Shown here piece after piece: positions 35,776-45,251 of a stretch of 64,000 nucleotides of DNA. Under the pieces are notes generated by a model. It was not told the DNA's origin, made no database searches, and saw only the letters and a list, made by a program, of their open reading frames with translations. Made by a program: the position numbers and the translations under genes. The stretch covers positions 56,682 to 120,681 of the forward strand of contig JAVEWG010000006.1 in the NCBI GenBank assembly GCA_034004685.1, read 5' to 3'. Origin of the DNA: JAEUNX01 sp034004685 (lineage in GTDB: Bacteria > Pseudomonadota > Gammaproteobacteria > Burkholderiales > Rhodocyclaceae). Within the stretch, counting starts at the first letter, position 1, and the number at the start of each line of letters is the position of its first letter.

Positions 35776-37470
35776 ATGAGCCAGCTTGCCGTCACCGTTG
35801 GTCACACCTCCCTCAACGGACCGCGCCCCCGCAACGAGGATTTCTGCGGCGCGGTGACCCCGGAGGGATCCGAGCTCGACGCCAAAGGGGTGATCGTGGC
35901 GGTGGCCGACGGGGTGGGCGGCCACGTCAATGGCCGGGAAGCCTCGGAATACACGGTGCGGGGGCTGCTCTCCGATTACTACGCCACCCCCCAGACCTGG
36001 AGCGTGCCCAAATCCCTGGAAACGGTGATCGCGGCCCTCAACCGCTGGCTGGTGGCCCAGAGCGCGAAGACTCGGGAAACCGCCGGGATGGCCACCACCC
36101 TCTCGGCCCTAGTGCTCAAGGGGCGCCGCTTCAGCGTGGCCCACGTGGGAGATTCCCGGATCTACCGGCTGCGGGAGGGACGGCTCACCCAGCTCACCAC
36201 CGACCATGTGTGGGAACACCCGGAACTGAAGAACGTGTTGTCCCGGGCCATCGGCCTGGACCAGCGGGTGCAGATCGATTTCTCCGACGGGGATCTGGCG
36301 GTGGGGGATGTCTTCGCCCTGATGAGCGACGGCGTCTGGTCCCAACTGGGGGACACCCGCGTCCAGGCCATCCTGGCGGACCATCCCGACCCCCAGGAGG
36401 CTGCCAGCCGGCTGGCCATGCAAGCCGAGGACGGGGGCAGCAAGGACAACTGCACGGCCCTGGTGCTGCGGGTGGAGGGCCTGCCCAAGGACGGCCTGCT
36501 GGATGCCATCGCCCGCATCCAGTCCCTGCCCCTGCCCCCGGTGCTCAAGCCCGGTCAGACCCTCGACGGCCTCACGGTGGAGGAAGTGCTCCACGAATCC
36601 CGGGTCACCCTGCTCTACCGGGTGCGCACCCCGGCAGGCGCGCAACGGGTCTTGAAGACCCTGCGCCCGGAGGCCGACGACCCCCAATCCACCGCCGCCC
36701 TGGCCCACGAGGAATGGCTGGCCGGACGGGTGGTGGATACCCGCTTTCCCCAGGTGGTCCCCCATCCGGGTCGCAACTTCCTCTATTACCTGATGAGCTG
36801 GCACGAGGGGGCCAGCCTCAAGGCGCGGCTGGCCGCCGGGCAACGCTTCGCCCCCACCGAAGCAGCCGCCCTGGGCATCGAGATCCTCAAGGGCCTGGCC
36901 ATCCTCCACCGGCTATCCATCGTCCATCGGGACATCAAGCCCGACAACCTGCACCTGGGGGCCGATGGCCGGTTGCGCATCCTGGACCTGGGGGTGGCCG
37001 CCTCCGACGGCCAGGAGGAAACCCAGGGCTTTTCCGAGATCAACAACCCGGGCACCCCCAGCTACATGGCGCCGGAACTCTTTTCCGGCAGCCCGGCGGA
37101 TGTATCCACCGACCTGTACGCGGTGGGAGTGACCCTCTTCGAGCTGCTCACCCGCAAGTATCCCTACGGGGAGATCGAGCCCTTCCAGAAGCCCCGCTTC
37201 GCCGATCCCCTGCCCCCCACCCGTTTTCGCCCGGACATTCCCCAGTGGCTGGAGGCCGTCCTCCTCAAGGCGGTGGCCCGGGACCGCCAGGACCGTTTCG
37301 AGACCGCCGAGGAGTTTCTCCTGGCCCTGGAGCGGGGCGCCCACCGCCCCCTGGCGGTGCCCCGCCGGATGCCGCTGTTGAAGCGCGACCCCCAGCTGGG
37401 TCTCAAGCTCCTGGCGGCAGCTTCCCTGGCCCTCAATCTGCTGCTGGTCTATTTGCTGCTGGCCCGCTGA
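35776..37470 (+). CDS. Fused PP2C phosphatase and Ser/Thr protein kinase
   Basis: The 564-residue protein joins two opposing enzymes. Residues about 5-240 are a PP2C phosphatase with metal-binding residues in RPRNEDF, VAVADGVGGHV, LMSDGVWSQL and SKDNCTALV. Residues about 265-530 are a eukaryote-like kinase with the ATP-binding Lys near 294 (VLKTLRPE), the catalytic loop VHRDIKPDN near 383-391, and DLGVA in place of DFG. A single C-terminal membrane helix (LLAAASLALNLLLVYLLLA) anchors it. Such fusions accompany nitrate transporter and reductase genes in several proteobacteria (from memory), so the target may be the transporter or NirBD. Its target is unproven. Confidence 0.93.
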   Translation: MSQLAVTVGHTSLNGPRPRNEDFCGAVTPEGSELDAKGVIVAVADGVGGHVNGREASEYTVRGLLSDYYATPQTWSVPKSLETVIAALNRWLVAQSAKTRETAGMATTLSALVLKGRRFSVAHVGDSRIYRLREGRLTQLTTDHVWEHPELKNVLSRAIGLDQRVQIDFSDGDLAVGDVFALMSDGVWSQLGDTRVQAILADHPDPQEAASRLAMQAEDGGSKDNCTALVLRVEGLPKDGLLDAIARIQSLPLPPVLKPGQTLDGLTVEEVLHESRVTLLYRVRTPAGAQRVLKTLRPEADDPQSTAALAHEEWLAGRVVDTRFPQVVPHPGRNFLYYLMSWHEGASLKARLAAGQRFAPTEAAALGIEILKGLAILHRLSIVHRDIKPDNLHLGADGRLRILDLGVAASDGQEETQGFSEINNPGTPSYMAPELFSGSPADVSTDLYAVGVTLFELLTRKYPYGEIEPFQKPRFADPLPPTRFRPDIPQWLEAVLLKAVARDRQDRFETAEEFLLALERGAHRPLAVPRRMPLLKRDPQLGLKLLAAASLALNLLLVYLLLAR

Positions 37471-37503
37471 GAACCCGTCCGCCGGGTTTATGACAACAGG
37501 AAG

Positions 37504-37521
37504 TTGACAACGCGTTGTCAA
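37504..37521. promoter_or_regulatory. 18-bp perfect palindrome ahead of the LysR pair
   Basis: TTGACAACGCGTTGTCAA is a perfect palindrome located 146 bp before the first lysR start; a partial copy (TGACAAC) lies at about 37490. It contains a T-N11-A core as in LysR sites and a TTGACA that could be a -35 box. It may be an autoregulatory operator. Confidence 0.5.
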
Positions 37522-37666
37522 TTGCCAATCATGGGCGGTCAATCAGCCCCTGAGCGCGGCCAGGCCACGCTCAGGGGTAATCGAGAACCCCGGCACGGCG
37601 CCCCCCTGCCCACGACCAGGGGCCATCCAACGTGGCGCCCACACGCCCCAGCCCCGGAGGCAGCCC

Positions 37667-38683
37667 GTGAACTTTCTGAATGGCATCGAAGTGTTTGTGC
37701 AGGTGGTGGAGCTGTCCAGCTTCACCCGCACGGCCCAGGTTCGCAACGTCACGCCAGGCATGATTTCCACCCAGATCACCGAGCTGGAGAAGGAACTGGG
37801 GGTGCGCCTGCTCCACCGCTCCACCCGCAAGCTGTCCGTCACCGATGAGGGCCGGGTGCTGTACAAACGCTTCAAGAAGATCGTAGACGACGTTCATGAG
37901 GTGAAAGGCATCTACGCCCAGCCCACCGTCCCCTCGGGCAAGGTGCGGATCATCGGTGGCACTGTCACCATTCACTGTCTGATGCTGCCCCTGGTCCAGG
38001 AATTTTCCCAACGCCATCCCGACGTCACCCTGGAGTTTTTTGAAACCGGGCAGGTCTTTGGCGCCAAGAACGATGAGCACGATCTGGTGCTGCGCTACCC
38101 GCCCCTGGACGACTCCAATCTGGTGGCCCGGCCCTTGGGCACCAGCCGCATGGTGGTGGCGGGGAGCCCGGCATACCTGCAAGGCCATGGCGAACCGGAA
38201 GACCCGGAAGACCTGCTCATGCACCGCTGCCTGGGTTATATCGACCGGGGTTCCGGCCGCCTCACGGAGTGGACCCTCTCCCGGGATGGCAAGATGTTCT
38301 CCATGTACCCCACCCGCTCCCATGCCTTCAACAACGCCGCCTCCCTGGTGGAGGCTGGCATCCATGACCTTGGGCTGATCTACGTACCGGACATCTATAT
38401 ACACAAGGCGGTCGCCCAAGGCTTGCTCAAGCCCGTACTGACCGACGCATCCGTCCTGCTCAACGGCCCCTATGTGCTGTATCAACAGGGCCAGCTCCTG
38501 CCCAGGCGGGTGCGGGTCTTTCTAGACTTCCTGTTTGAAACCTATTCGCCGGAAAAACCCCTGCTGACTTCCCTGCTGGCGCACTTGAACCCGTCCCAGG
38601 ACACCTGCGGGAACCGCAGCCCCCCGCCCAGGCACGCCCCCCCGGCCACGTTCGACGAGCCCCAGGGGGCCGTGGCCCAATGA
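37667..38683 (+). CDS. LysR-family transcriptional regulator 1
   Basis: The 338-residue protein has the N-terminal winged helix (GIEVFVQVVELSSFTRTAQV and GVRLLHRSTRKLSVTDEG) and a C-terminal periplasmic-binding-like effector domain. It starts at a GTG behind CCGGAGGCAGCCC. It is longer than its neighbour by a Pro/Arg-rich tail that runs into the next gene's start, overlapping by four bases. It belongs to the DhcR/CrgA-like group by its HRSTRKLS helix. The effector is unknown; nearby acyl-CoA and dehydrogenase genes are candidate targets. Confidence 0.9.
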   Translation: MNFLNGIEVFVQVVELSSFTRTAQVRNVTPGMISTQITELEKELGVRLLHRSTRKLSVTDEGRVLYKRFKKIVDDVHEVKGIYAQPTVPSGKVRIIGGTVTIHCLMLPLVQEFSQRHPDVTLEFFETGQVFGAKNDEHDLVLRYPPLDDSNLVARPLGTSRMVVAGSPAYLQGHGEPEDPEDLLMHRCLGYIDRGSGRLTEWTLSRDGKMFSMYPTRSHAFNNAASLVEAGIHDLGLIYVPDIYIHKAVAQGLLKPVLTDASVLLNGPYVLYQQGQLLPRRVRVFLDFLFETYSPEKPLLTSLLAHLNPSQDTCGNRSPPPRHAPPATFDEPQGAVAQ

Positions 38684-39603
38684 AGTTTCTGGACAACATC
38701 GAAATCTTCCTGCGGGTGGTGGAGCTGGGCAGCTTCACCCGGGTGGCCAGCGCCATCAACCTGACCCCCGGCTCCATCTCCGTCAAGATTTCAGAACTGG
38801 AAATGGAACTGGGGGTGCGTCTGCTCCATCGCTCCACCCGCAAGCTGACCGTCACCGACGACGGCCGCAGGGTCCATGAGCGCTTCACCAAGATCGTCCA
38901 GGACATCAAGGAAGCCAAGCAGGCGTTTGCCGCCCCCGCTGGCCACGGCGGCAAGATCCGGGTGATCGCCGTCGGCGCCCTGGTGAAGCGCTTCATCCTG
39001 CCCATCATGCAGGAATTCACCGCCCGCTATCCGGGCATTACCCTGGAGTTCTTCGAATCCGGCCGAACCTTTGGGGCGAACAACAACGAGCGGGACGTCA
39101 TCCTTACCTACGGCCCCCTGGGAGACTCCAGCCTGGTGGCCCGCTCCCTGGGCTCCAGCCAGATGTGGGTGGCCGGCAGCCGGGCTTACTTCGCACGCCA
39201 CGGCGAGCCCCAGACCCCCCTGGATTTGCAGCGCCACCACTGCCTCGGCTATATCGACCGGGCCACGGAGCGGCTGACCAACTGGAAATTCCGCGCCGAC
39301 GAACCGTCCATGGACAGTCAGCCCCCCATCCTCCACGCCTTCAATAACGGCGACTCCCTGGTGGAAGCGGCCATCCAGGGGCTGGGGCTGGTCTGGGCCC
39401 CCGACGTGGTCCTGCACGGACCCATCACCCAGGGGCTGCTCAAGCCCGTGCTGCAGGACCATGGGATCGAGATGGAGGGGCCTTACGTTCTCTACCCCCA
39501 GGACCAGCTCCTGACCAAGCGGGTGCGGATCTTCCTGGACTACCTGTTCGAGAAATATTCCCCAAACCGCCCCTTGCAGGCCTCCCTCGCCACCATCGCC
39601 TGA
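38680..39603 (+). CDS. LysR-family transcriptional regulator 2
   Basis: The 307-residue protein is a close paralogue of the preceding regulator (FLDNIEIFLRVVELGSFTRV, GVRLLHRSTRKLTVTDDG), with matching effector-domain phrases such as VTLEFFE versus ITLEFFE and the shared LGYIDR. The ATG overlaps the stop of gene 1, so both are made from one message. Such a pair could form heterodimers or respond to related ligands. It faces the convergent SDR gene. Confidence 0.9.
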   Translation: MKFLDNIEIFLRVVELGSFTRVASAINLTPGSISVKISELEMELGVRLLHRSTRKLTVTDDGRRVHERFTKIVQDIKEAKQAFAAPAGHGGKIRVIAVGALVKRFILPIMQEFTARYPGITLEFFESGRTFGANNNERDVILTYGPLGDSSLVARSLGSSQMWVAGSRAYFARHGEPQTPLDLQRHHCLGYIDRATERLTNWKFRADEPSMDSQPPILHAFNNGDSLVEAAIQGLGLVWAPDVVLHGPITQGLLKPVLQDHGIEMEGPYVLYPQDQLLTKRVRIFLDYLFEKYSPNRPLQASLATIA

Positions 39604-39648
39604 ACCCCGGGGCGAAACCGCCCCCGGCTCCAGCCGCCCCGCCCGGGC

Positions 39649-40449
39649 TTACAGGGATACGTAGGGGTCCGCCACCACCGCTCCGCCGTCCACCACCAAG
39701 GTCTGGCCAGTGACGAAACCCGCCAGGGGGCTGGAGAGGAACAGCACCGAGGCGGCGATGTCGGCGGGAATACCCAGCTTGTTCAGGGGCGAGCGCCGGG
39801 CGGCGGCCGCCTTGCCGGCCTCGTCGAGCATCGCCGAGATCCGGGGGGTGAGTATGGATCCCGGCGCCACGGCATTGACCCGGATATTCTTCGGCCCGAG
39901 CTCGTAGGCCAGACTGCGCACCAGGGAGATGAGGCCGGCCTTGGCGGCGCCATAGGCGGCGTGGCGGATCGAGGCGGTGAGGCCATGGACAGAGGCGATG
40001 AACACCATGGTGCCCGGGGTGCCGGTGCTGGCCATATGGCCGCCCACATGCTTGCTCAGGAAGTAGGCGTGCTTCAGGCAGACGTCGAACTGGGCATCCC
40101 AGACAGATTCGTCCATATCGATGAGCGCCTCCCACTGGGCCACCCCGATGATGTCCACGAAGCCATGGATGGCGCCGCCAAAGTGCTGGGCCGCCGTTTC
40201 CACCAGGCGCTTCACTTCGCCTTCCTGGGTCATGTCGCCGCAGAAGGCCACGCCCCCCACCTCGGCAGCGATTTCCTCCGCCAACCTTGGATCAAAATCC
40301 ACGCAGAGCAGGTTGGCACCGGCCTGTCTCAGGGCATGGCAGGACTGGCGGCCCATGCCCTGGCCGGCACCGGCCACGATCAGATTGCGGCCATCCAGGC
40401 GCAGCAGGTTGGGGTAATCGGGTACCGGGCTATTGTCTTTTGAAGTCAT
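39649..40449 (-). CDS. SDR-family NAD(P)-dependent oxidoreductase
   Basis: The 266-residue short-chain dehydrogenase has the cofactor motif VAGAGQGMGRQ near residues 23-33 and the catalytic Tyr-Lys in AAYGAAKAG. VAPGSILTPRI follows. The segment before the Tyr, FIASVHGLTAS, supplies the catalytic Ser. The true start MTSKDNSPVPDY is behind CAAGGAGACACC; upstream in-frame sequence is non-coding. It probably oxidises a hydroxyl group on a ring or side chain. It is the last of five minus-strand genes that begin at 45115, though gaps of 170-260 bp may break the operon. Confidence 0.9.
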   Translation of the reverse strand: MTSKDNSPVPDYPNLLRLDGRNLIVAGAGQGMGRQSCHALRQAGANLLCVDFDPRLAEEIAAEVGGVAFCGDMTQEGEVKRLVETAAQHFGGAIHGFVDIIGVAQWEALIDMDESVWDAQFDVCLKHAYFLSKHVGGHMASTGTPGTMVFIASVHGLTASIRHAAYGAAKAGLISLVRSLAYELGPKNIRVNAVAPGSILTPRISAMLDEAGKAAAARRSPLNKLGIPADIAASVLFLSSPLAGFVTGQTLVVDGGAVVADPYVSL

Positions 40450-40707
40450 GGTGTCTCCTTGGTAGGGATCGGGCGGGGCTTGCCCCGCGACACGAAGCGG
40501 TTCTCGAGGCATGCTCGCCTGCAAAGGCCTGGAGCAGGTTAGCCCTTCGGCGGCCCAGGCGCCAAACCGGGTACCGGGCGGGATGGCCGGAGCAGGCCCT
40601 CCGGGACCCGGGCCCCGGGCCACGATGGGCGGCCTCCCCGGGGAAACCGGGACGGCCATCCACAACATGGCTCATTTCACGGATCACCCCGGAGCGGCGG
40701 TCGGGAG

Positions 40708-41544
40708 TCAGACGCCCCAGGATCGCAAACGCCCGGACAACCAGTCGATGCTGCGGCGGATCGCCCCGGGGTAGCCCTCTTCCTCGATCTTCGGCCCCAC
40801 CACCTCGATCTCGAACAGCCCCTGGTAGCCGGCATCGAGCAAGCTGCCCAGCATCCACTCCAGGGGCATGTCGCCGTCTCCCGGCACCCGGCGGTTCAGG
40901 CGGGCCGCCTCCCCCACCTGGAAGTCGCTGACCTGGGCCACCACGAAACGGTCCACATGGGCCTTGAAGAGTCGCTCCAGGTGGCGCTCGTACCAGCAGT
41001 TCTGCATTTCCAGGGCAATCCCGACCTCCGCGTCCCGGGACAGGTCCACCGCGTCCGACAGGGTGTGGATGAAGCCGTTGTCCCGGGTGGCGGTGCTGGT
41101 GTTCTCCACCGCCAGACGGACGCCTTTGGCGCGGGCATACTCGTTCACTGGCGCGATGACCGCCAGCAGCGTGTCATAGGCCAGGTCGGTGGGCTGGCGC
41201 GGCAGGGCCGGGCCGGTGGTGAAATAGCAGCTCGGACTGCCCAGCGCGCTGGCCGCATCGATGGCGCGGCGCAGATCCGCCAGGCCCTCCGGCTCGCCGC
41301 CGCCGGCAGGGGGCGCGATGAGGGAGGCCCCCATGGCGGCGCCGGCGGGCACCGAGGAGCAGCGCAGGCCCGCCGCCTGGATGGCTGCCACGGCCGCCGC
41401 CGGATCCCGGGCGATCTTGTAGAAGGGCACCCCGATGGTGCCAATGCGGGCCGCACGGTAAAACTCGATGTCCTGCTCGATGGTCCATTGCCAGGACGAA
41501 ATGCCATTGACCGAAATCCGGGGATGCAAACTGGTTTGTTCCAT
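40708..41544 (-). CDS. Xylose isomerase-like TIM-barrel protein (sugar phosphate isomerase/epimerase family)
   Basis: The 278-residue protein starts MEQTSLHPRISVNGISSW behind AAGAGGTCC. It shows the AP endonuclease 2-like TIM-barrel pattern with metal-binding candidates Glu in VRLAVENTS, His in HVDRFVVAQVSD, and Glu in LFEIEVVGPKIE near the C-terminus. Members act on sugars, inositols or other hydroxy-ketones. Its presence among acyl-CoA genes is unusual; it may act on a ring intermediate. Function not assigned. Confidence 0.8.
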   Translation of the reverse strand: MEQTSLHPRISVNGISSWQWTIEQDIEFYRAARIGTIGVPFYKIARDPAAAVAAIQAAGLRCSSVPAGAAMGASLIAPPAGGGEPEGLADLRRAIDAASALGSPSCYFTTGPALPRQPTDLAYDTLLAVIAPVNEYARAKGVRLAVENTSTATRDNGFIHTLSDAVDLSRDAEVGIALEMQNCWYERHLERLFKAHVDRFVVAQVSDFQVGEAARLNRRVPGDGDMPLEWMLGSLLDAGYQGLFEIEVVGPKIEEEGYPGAIRRSIDWLSGRLRSWGV

Positions 41545-41716
41545 GCAAGGACCTCTTTCTCGTGCCAGCGTATTGCGGTCGTACATCCATTGATGGGTGG
41601 CCGACGGCCGTTGTGGGGCGGATCCGCCTGCCGGCGGCGGGTCCGGCGGGTTCTCCCACGGGCCGGCCCATGGCCGGCTGGGGGAGATGCCGAATACACC
41701 CGGAGCGGGCCCTGGG

Positions 41717-42643
41717 CTAGCTACGCTTCTGCACCCGGTCTGGATACAGTGCCTGGGCCATGCGGCGGATGCCCTCTTTCCAGGAAACCTGGCTGGGTCC
41801 GGTGATGGAGCGCCGCCGGGTGGTGTCGGCCACCGCGCCGACGGAGGCGCCCGGCACCGGGGTTACCGCCACGCTCGCGGTGGTGCCCAGCAGTTCGGCC
41901 ATGTAGGCGCTCCATTGCTGCACGGAAACGGGCTCGTCGCCGCTCCAGTTGACGATGGTGGCAGGCACGCTGGCCGCATCGAGCAGGGCTTCGAGCTGCC
42001 CGGCGATGTCCTCCGAGTGGATCGGGCTGTAGGGCATGGGATCCCAGCGGGTCTGCACCGGCCGCCCGGCGGCGATGGCTTCCAGGTGGAGGGCGGGCAA
42101 GCCGCCGCTCTCGCCGTAGGCCGAGTTCATCCGGGCGATGGTCACGGGCAGATTGAAGGATCGGGCGCAGTACCGGGCCACCGCCTCCTGGGAAATCTTC
42201 GACACCGAGTAGGAAGGGGATGGGGCGTGGGAATTGCTGTCCCCCAGGGGGTCGTCCTCCCGGAAGGGGTGCCACGGATCCGGGTGGGGCTTGTACACCG
42301 ATACCGTGGACATCACCAGGGCAGCCTTGGCGCGCCGGCAATGCTCCAGCAGAAAGCCGGTGCCCTCGGCGTTGGTCCGTAGCGCCCGGTCGTAGCTGGT
42401 GGGCTCGAAGTTGACGGCGACATGGACGAGATAGGTGAAATCCCGCGGCAGGTCGCCGAAGTCGCACTTCTCCAGGTCGAAGCGGCGGGTCGTGACCCCC
42501 AGGGCCTCCACCGCCTGGCGTTGGGCCGGGTCGTTGAAACGGGCGATCCCCCAAACCTCATTATCCTTGGCCAGGGCGCGGGTGATGCCGGACGCGATGC
42601 GGCCGGCCGGGCCGGTAATCAGAATCTTTTCCCCTGAAAGCAT
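41717..42643 (-). CDS. NAD-dependent epimerase/dehydratase family protein
   Basis: The 308-residue extended SDR has ILITGPAGRIASGITRAL at the N-terminus (G-x-x-G-x-x-x-G cofactor loop) and the catalytic Tyr-x-x-x-Lys in SYSVSKISQEA. The ATG follows AAAGGAGACAGAGC. Relatives include hydroxysteroid dehydrogenase/isomerases and sugar epimerases. Next to a sulfotransferase and SDR it may act on a hydroxylated intermediate, but this is inference. Confidence 0.86.
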   Translation of the reverse strand: MLSGEKILITGPAGRIASGITRALAKDNEVWGIARFNDPAQRQAVEALGVTTRRFDLEKCDFGDLPRDFTYLVHVAVNFEPTSYDRALRTNAEGTGFLLEHCRRAKAALVMSTVSVYKPHPDPWHPFREDDPLGDSNSHAPSPSYSVSKISQEAVARYCARSFNLPVTIARMNSAYGESGGLPALHLEAIAAGRPVQTRWDPMPYSPIHSEDIAGQLEALLDAASVPATIVNWSGDEPVSVQQWSAYMAELLGTTASVAVTPVPGASVGAVADTTRRRSITGPSQVSWKEGIRRMAQALYPDRVQKRS

Positions 42644-42692
42644 GCTCTGTCTCCTTTATTTTTTGTTCCCAGCCACGAAGGCGGGAGGCCCT

Positions 42693-43859
42693 TCAGCCCT
42701 CCACCCGGATATCGAAACGGCGGATGTAGAAATCAAAGTCGGCGTGCAGCCGGGCCTTGCTCAGGCCGAACTGCTCCGCGGTGTAGCGATGGCCACCGTG
42801 GGCGCCGGAGTGATTTTCCGCCTGCCAGCGCAGCATCGCGTCCCGGACCTGGGGCCGCAGTTCGAGGCCCAGGAAGTGGTAGGCGCGCTTCAGGCTGCCC
42901 TCGGCATCGCGGGTGAAATCCTGGTGGTGGATGTCGAGGAAACGATGCTCCCCCAGGCGCGCCCGGGCGGCCATGGCCCGCTCCATGCCGTCCCGCAAAT
43001 GATTGGCCACATGCTGGCCGAACTTCACCGGATCGGCGGCGGCGCTCGAACCGGGGGGGAAGATGGCTGACACGAAGCTGGCGTAGGAGGGGACCGATTT
43101 GGCCGGGTCGCGGTGGGTCATGATGAAGCGGATGTCCGGGTAGGCCTTGACCAGGGCTTCCAGGTGGAACTTGTGATGGGGCGCCTTGAACAGCCAGCGG
43201 TTGGGCGGCCGGCGCGACTGCAGCAGCTGGGCGACCCGCCGGTGATAGGCGTAAGCCGGCGCCATGTCGGACTGGCGCCACCAGTCGTGGTAGGCAGTGA
43301 CCGGATAGGTGAACTGTTGGGCCTTGAATTCCAGGCCCAGCACTTCGGTGTCTTCCACCGAGGCATCCGCGTCGAAGAGATGCATGGCGGCCAGCTGGGG
43401 GTGGTCCCGCATCATCGCCTCGGCCTCCCGTACTGCCGCCAGCCGGCGCGGGTCGGAGGCCTCTTCGGCGAGGATCGGCGGTGGACAGGGCTCGGCCTGT
43501 TCCCAGATGCGCAGGCTGCGGAACTGATCGTCGAGGGACATCATATTGCCCAGCGCCGTGGTGCCGGTGCGGGGCAGGCCGATGATGGAAACCGGCTGGT
43601 CGATGCCGAGCCGGGCCGTTTCCGGATGGGTCTTGAACCACTCCTCGATGCGCAGGCGGTTGACCAGGCGGCGGCGCAGGATCTTCACCGCGCCGTCGGC
43701 CGCGGCCTGGCTCAGGCCGGCATCCTGCTCCAGACTGCGCAGCAGCACCTCGAGACCTTCGCGAAAGGTGTCCGGGCCGAAGTCCGACAAGCCGGCGCTC
43801 TGGCGCGCCTCGGCGATCAGCGTTTCGCCGCTTGGGTAACGGGCCTGGGGGTGTGCCAT
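42693..43859 (-). CDS. Sulfotransferase family protein
   Basis: The 388-residue protein begins MAHPQARYPSGETLIAEARQ. PAPS-binding elements are visible: the 5'-phosphosulfate loop GLPRTGTTALGNMMS near residue 95, and the 3'-phosphate segment FIMTHRDPAKSVPSYASF. The length and the RWLFKAPHHKFHLEAL segment fit the bacterial sulfotransferase-3 group. It would transfer sulfate from PAPS to a hydroxyl of an unknown acceptor. A sulfotransferase within a catabolic-looking cluster is unexpected; related proteins sit in steroid- and hopanoid-type clusters of unknown function. Confidence 0.87.
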   Translation of the reverse strand: MAHPQARYPSGETLIAEARQSAGLSDFGPDTFREGLEVLLRSLEQDAGLSQAAADGAVKILRRRLVNRLRIEEWFKTHPETARLGIDQPVSIIGLPRTGTTALGNMMSLDDQFRSLRIWEQAEPCPPPILAEEASDPRRLAAVREAEAMMRDHPQLAAMHLFDADASVEDTEVLGLEFKAQQFTYPVTAYHDWWRQSDMAPAYAYHRRVAQLLQSRRPPNRWLFKAPHHKFHLEALVKAYPDIRFIMTHRDPAKSVPSYASFVSAIFPPGSSAAADPVKFGQHVANHLRDGMERAMAARARLGEHRFLDIHHQDFTRDAEGSLKRAYHFLGLELRPQVRDAMLRWQAENHSGAHGGHRYTAEQFGLSKARLHADFDFYIRRFDIRVEG

Positions 43860-43909
43860 ATCGTCTCCTCGTGGTTGCTTTTGCGCGTCGATTTGTCGGT
43901 GGCGGTCTG

Positions 43910-45115
43910 CTACCAGATGCGCCGCATCTGGGCGCCTTCCCGACGCAGGCGCAACTGGGCCTTGCGTTCCTCGGGCGTTATCAGCGGGGTCTCTGCCGGC
44001 AGGTGCTTGCGCACATCGGCCAGGGCGACTTTGGTGACGACGGGGTCGGGCGCATCGCTGGGCTTGTTCCAGCGCAATTGCATGATCCCCGAAGGGTTCT
44101 CGGCGGCGCTGCCCTTGTCGAGCCAGTTGTGGATGCCAGGATCGCGGGCCGAGATTACGGCGCGGAAGCGACCGTCCGCGTCGATCCGCGCCTGAAAGCC
44201 GTTGAGGCTGGATTGCCGGTTGAACCAGTCCACCGTGCCGAAGCGGTCGTCGGCGACGAGTACCGACCAGTAGCGCACCGTCTTGGGCAGCGCGGTGTCG
44301 ATGATCAGGGCCTCGTCGTCGCGGATGTCGTGGGTGCCGTCGTAGTACACCTGGTTCGGCAGGCCGCCGATGTCGGCGATGATCTTGGAGCGCTCCAGGC
44401 GGTTGAAACCGTGATGTTCGCGGTAGTAGCGGGCCAGATCGATGTCGAAGCCCACCAGGCGTTCGATCCAGGCCGCCATGTTGGAAAACCGCTGGGCGAT
44501 TTCCGCCGGGCCCATGGGGGGCACCTCGTCGAGCCGTTCGATGGCCACCTGGGCATCCACTTCCCGCAGCCAGTCGTTCGAGGCCTTGCGCATGCACAGC
44601 TTGGAGGTGTTCGGAAAGAGTTGCCACCAGTCGCCGCTGTGGCCTGCGGGGCGTTCCGCACTGAGGATGACGCTGAAATAACCATCCGGACCGATTTGCA
44701 GGGTATCCAGATCGTGGGTCGCGGGGGCGGGTACCCGGGTGCCCTCATCCCCCACCATCACGAAGGCCTGCTGGGTGATCTCCACGAATACCGAGGTGCC
44801 GCGGAAGCCGGAGATGCGGTAGCTGCCCTTCGGATCCACGTCCGCCGCCAGGTAGATGTAATCGGGGCAGGGGCCAGCATGGTTCAGGGCATGTCCCCAC
44901 AGCGGGGTCCAGGTTGGCCGGGCCGGGTCCATGTAAACGTGACCCAGATAGCCGCCTGCCAACGCCGACAGGGCCAGGCGGTACATGTCCTGACGCTCGG
45001 CTTCGGTGGGCGCGGTGCGGCCCCATTTGGCCATCAGGCGGTCGCCCACCGGTTCAAGCGCCTTCATTTGATCCGCCCAACTGGGCAGGGACGTCGATAT
45101 ATTGGAAGTGGTCAC
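43910..45115 (-). CDS. DUF1214 domain protein
   Basis: The 401-residue protein starts MTTSNISTSLPSWADQMKAL. The C-terminal part (SVLVADDRFGTVDWFNRQSS, then FRAVISARDPGIHNWLDKG) is typical of DUF1214, where the end of the domain contains a conserved D-P-x-x-x-N-W. No signal peptide or catalytic residue is evident, and the biochemical role of the family is unknown. DUF1214 genes recur near sulfotransferase and steroid/terpenoid catabolic genes (from memory). It is the first gene of the minus-strand group, facing a shared control region at 45116-45457. Confidence 0.82.
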   Translation of the reverse strand: MTTSNISTSLPSWADQMKALEPVGDRLMAKWGRTAPTEAERQDMYRLALSALAGGYLGHVYMDPARPTWTPLWGHALNHAGPCPDYIYLAADVDPKGSYRISGFRGTSVFVEITQQAFVMVGDEGTRVPAPATHDLDTLQIGPDGYFSVILSAERPAGHSGDWWQLFPNTSKLCMRKASNDWLREVDAQVAIERLDEVPPMGPAEIAQRFSNMAAWIERLVGFDIDLARYYREHHGFNRLERSKIIADIGGLPNQVYYDGTHDIRDDEALIIDTALPKTVRYWSVLVADDRFGTVDWFNRQSSLNGFQARIDADGRFRAVISARDPGIHNWLDKGSAAENPSGIMQLRWNKPSDAPDPVVTKVALADVRKHLPAETPLITPEERKAQLRLRREGAQMRRIW

Positions 45116-45251
45116 GCCATGTCTCCGATGTTTCTGCGACCGTTTTCATGAAAACAGACAATCCCGACGCCATCCGGGCGATGGCCGGGGGGATTCATCC
45201 GCAAAGTACACTGAAGCTCGAGCATCCTATCCTCAAGCGCGGCCAGCACAA

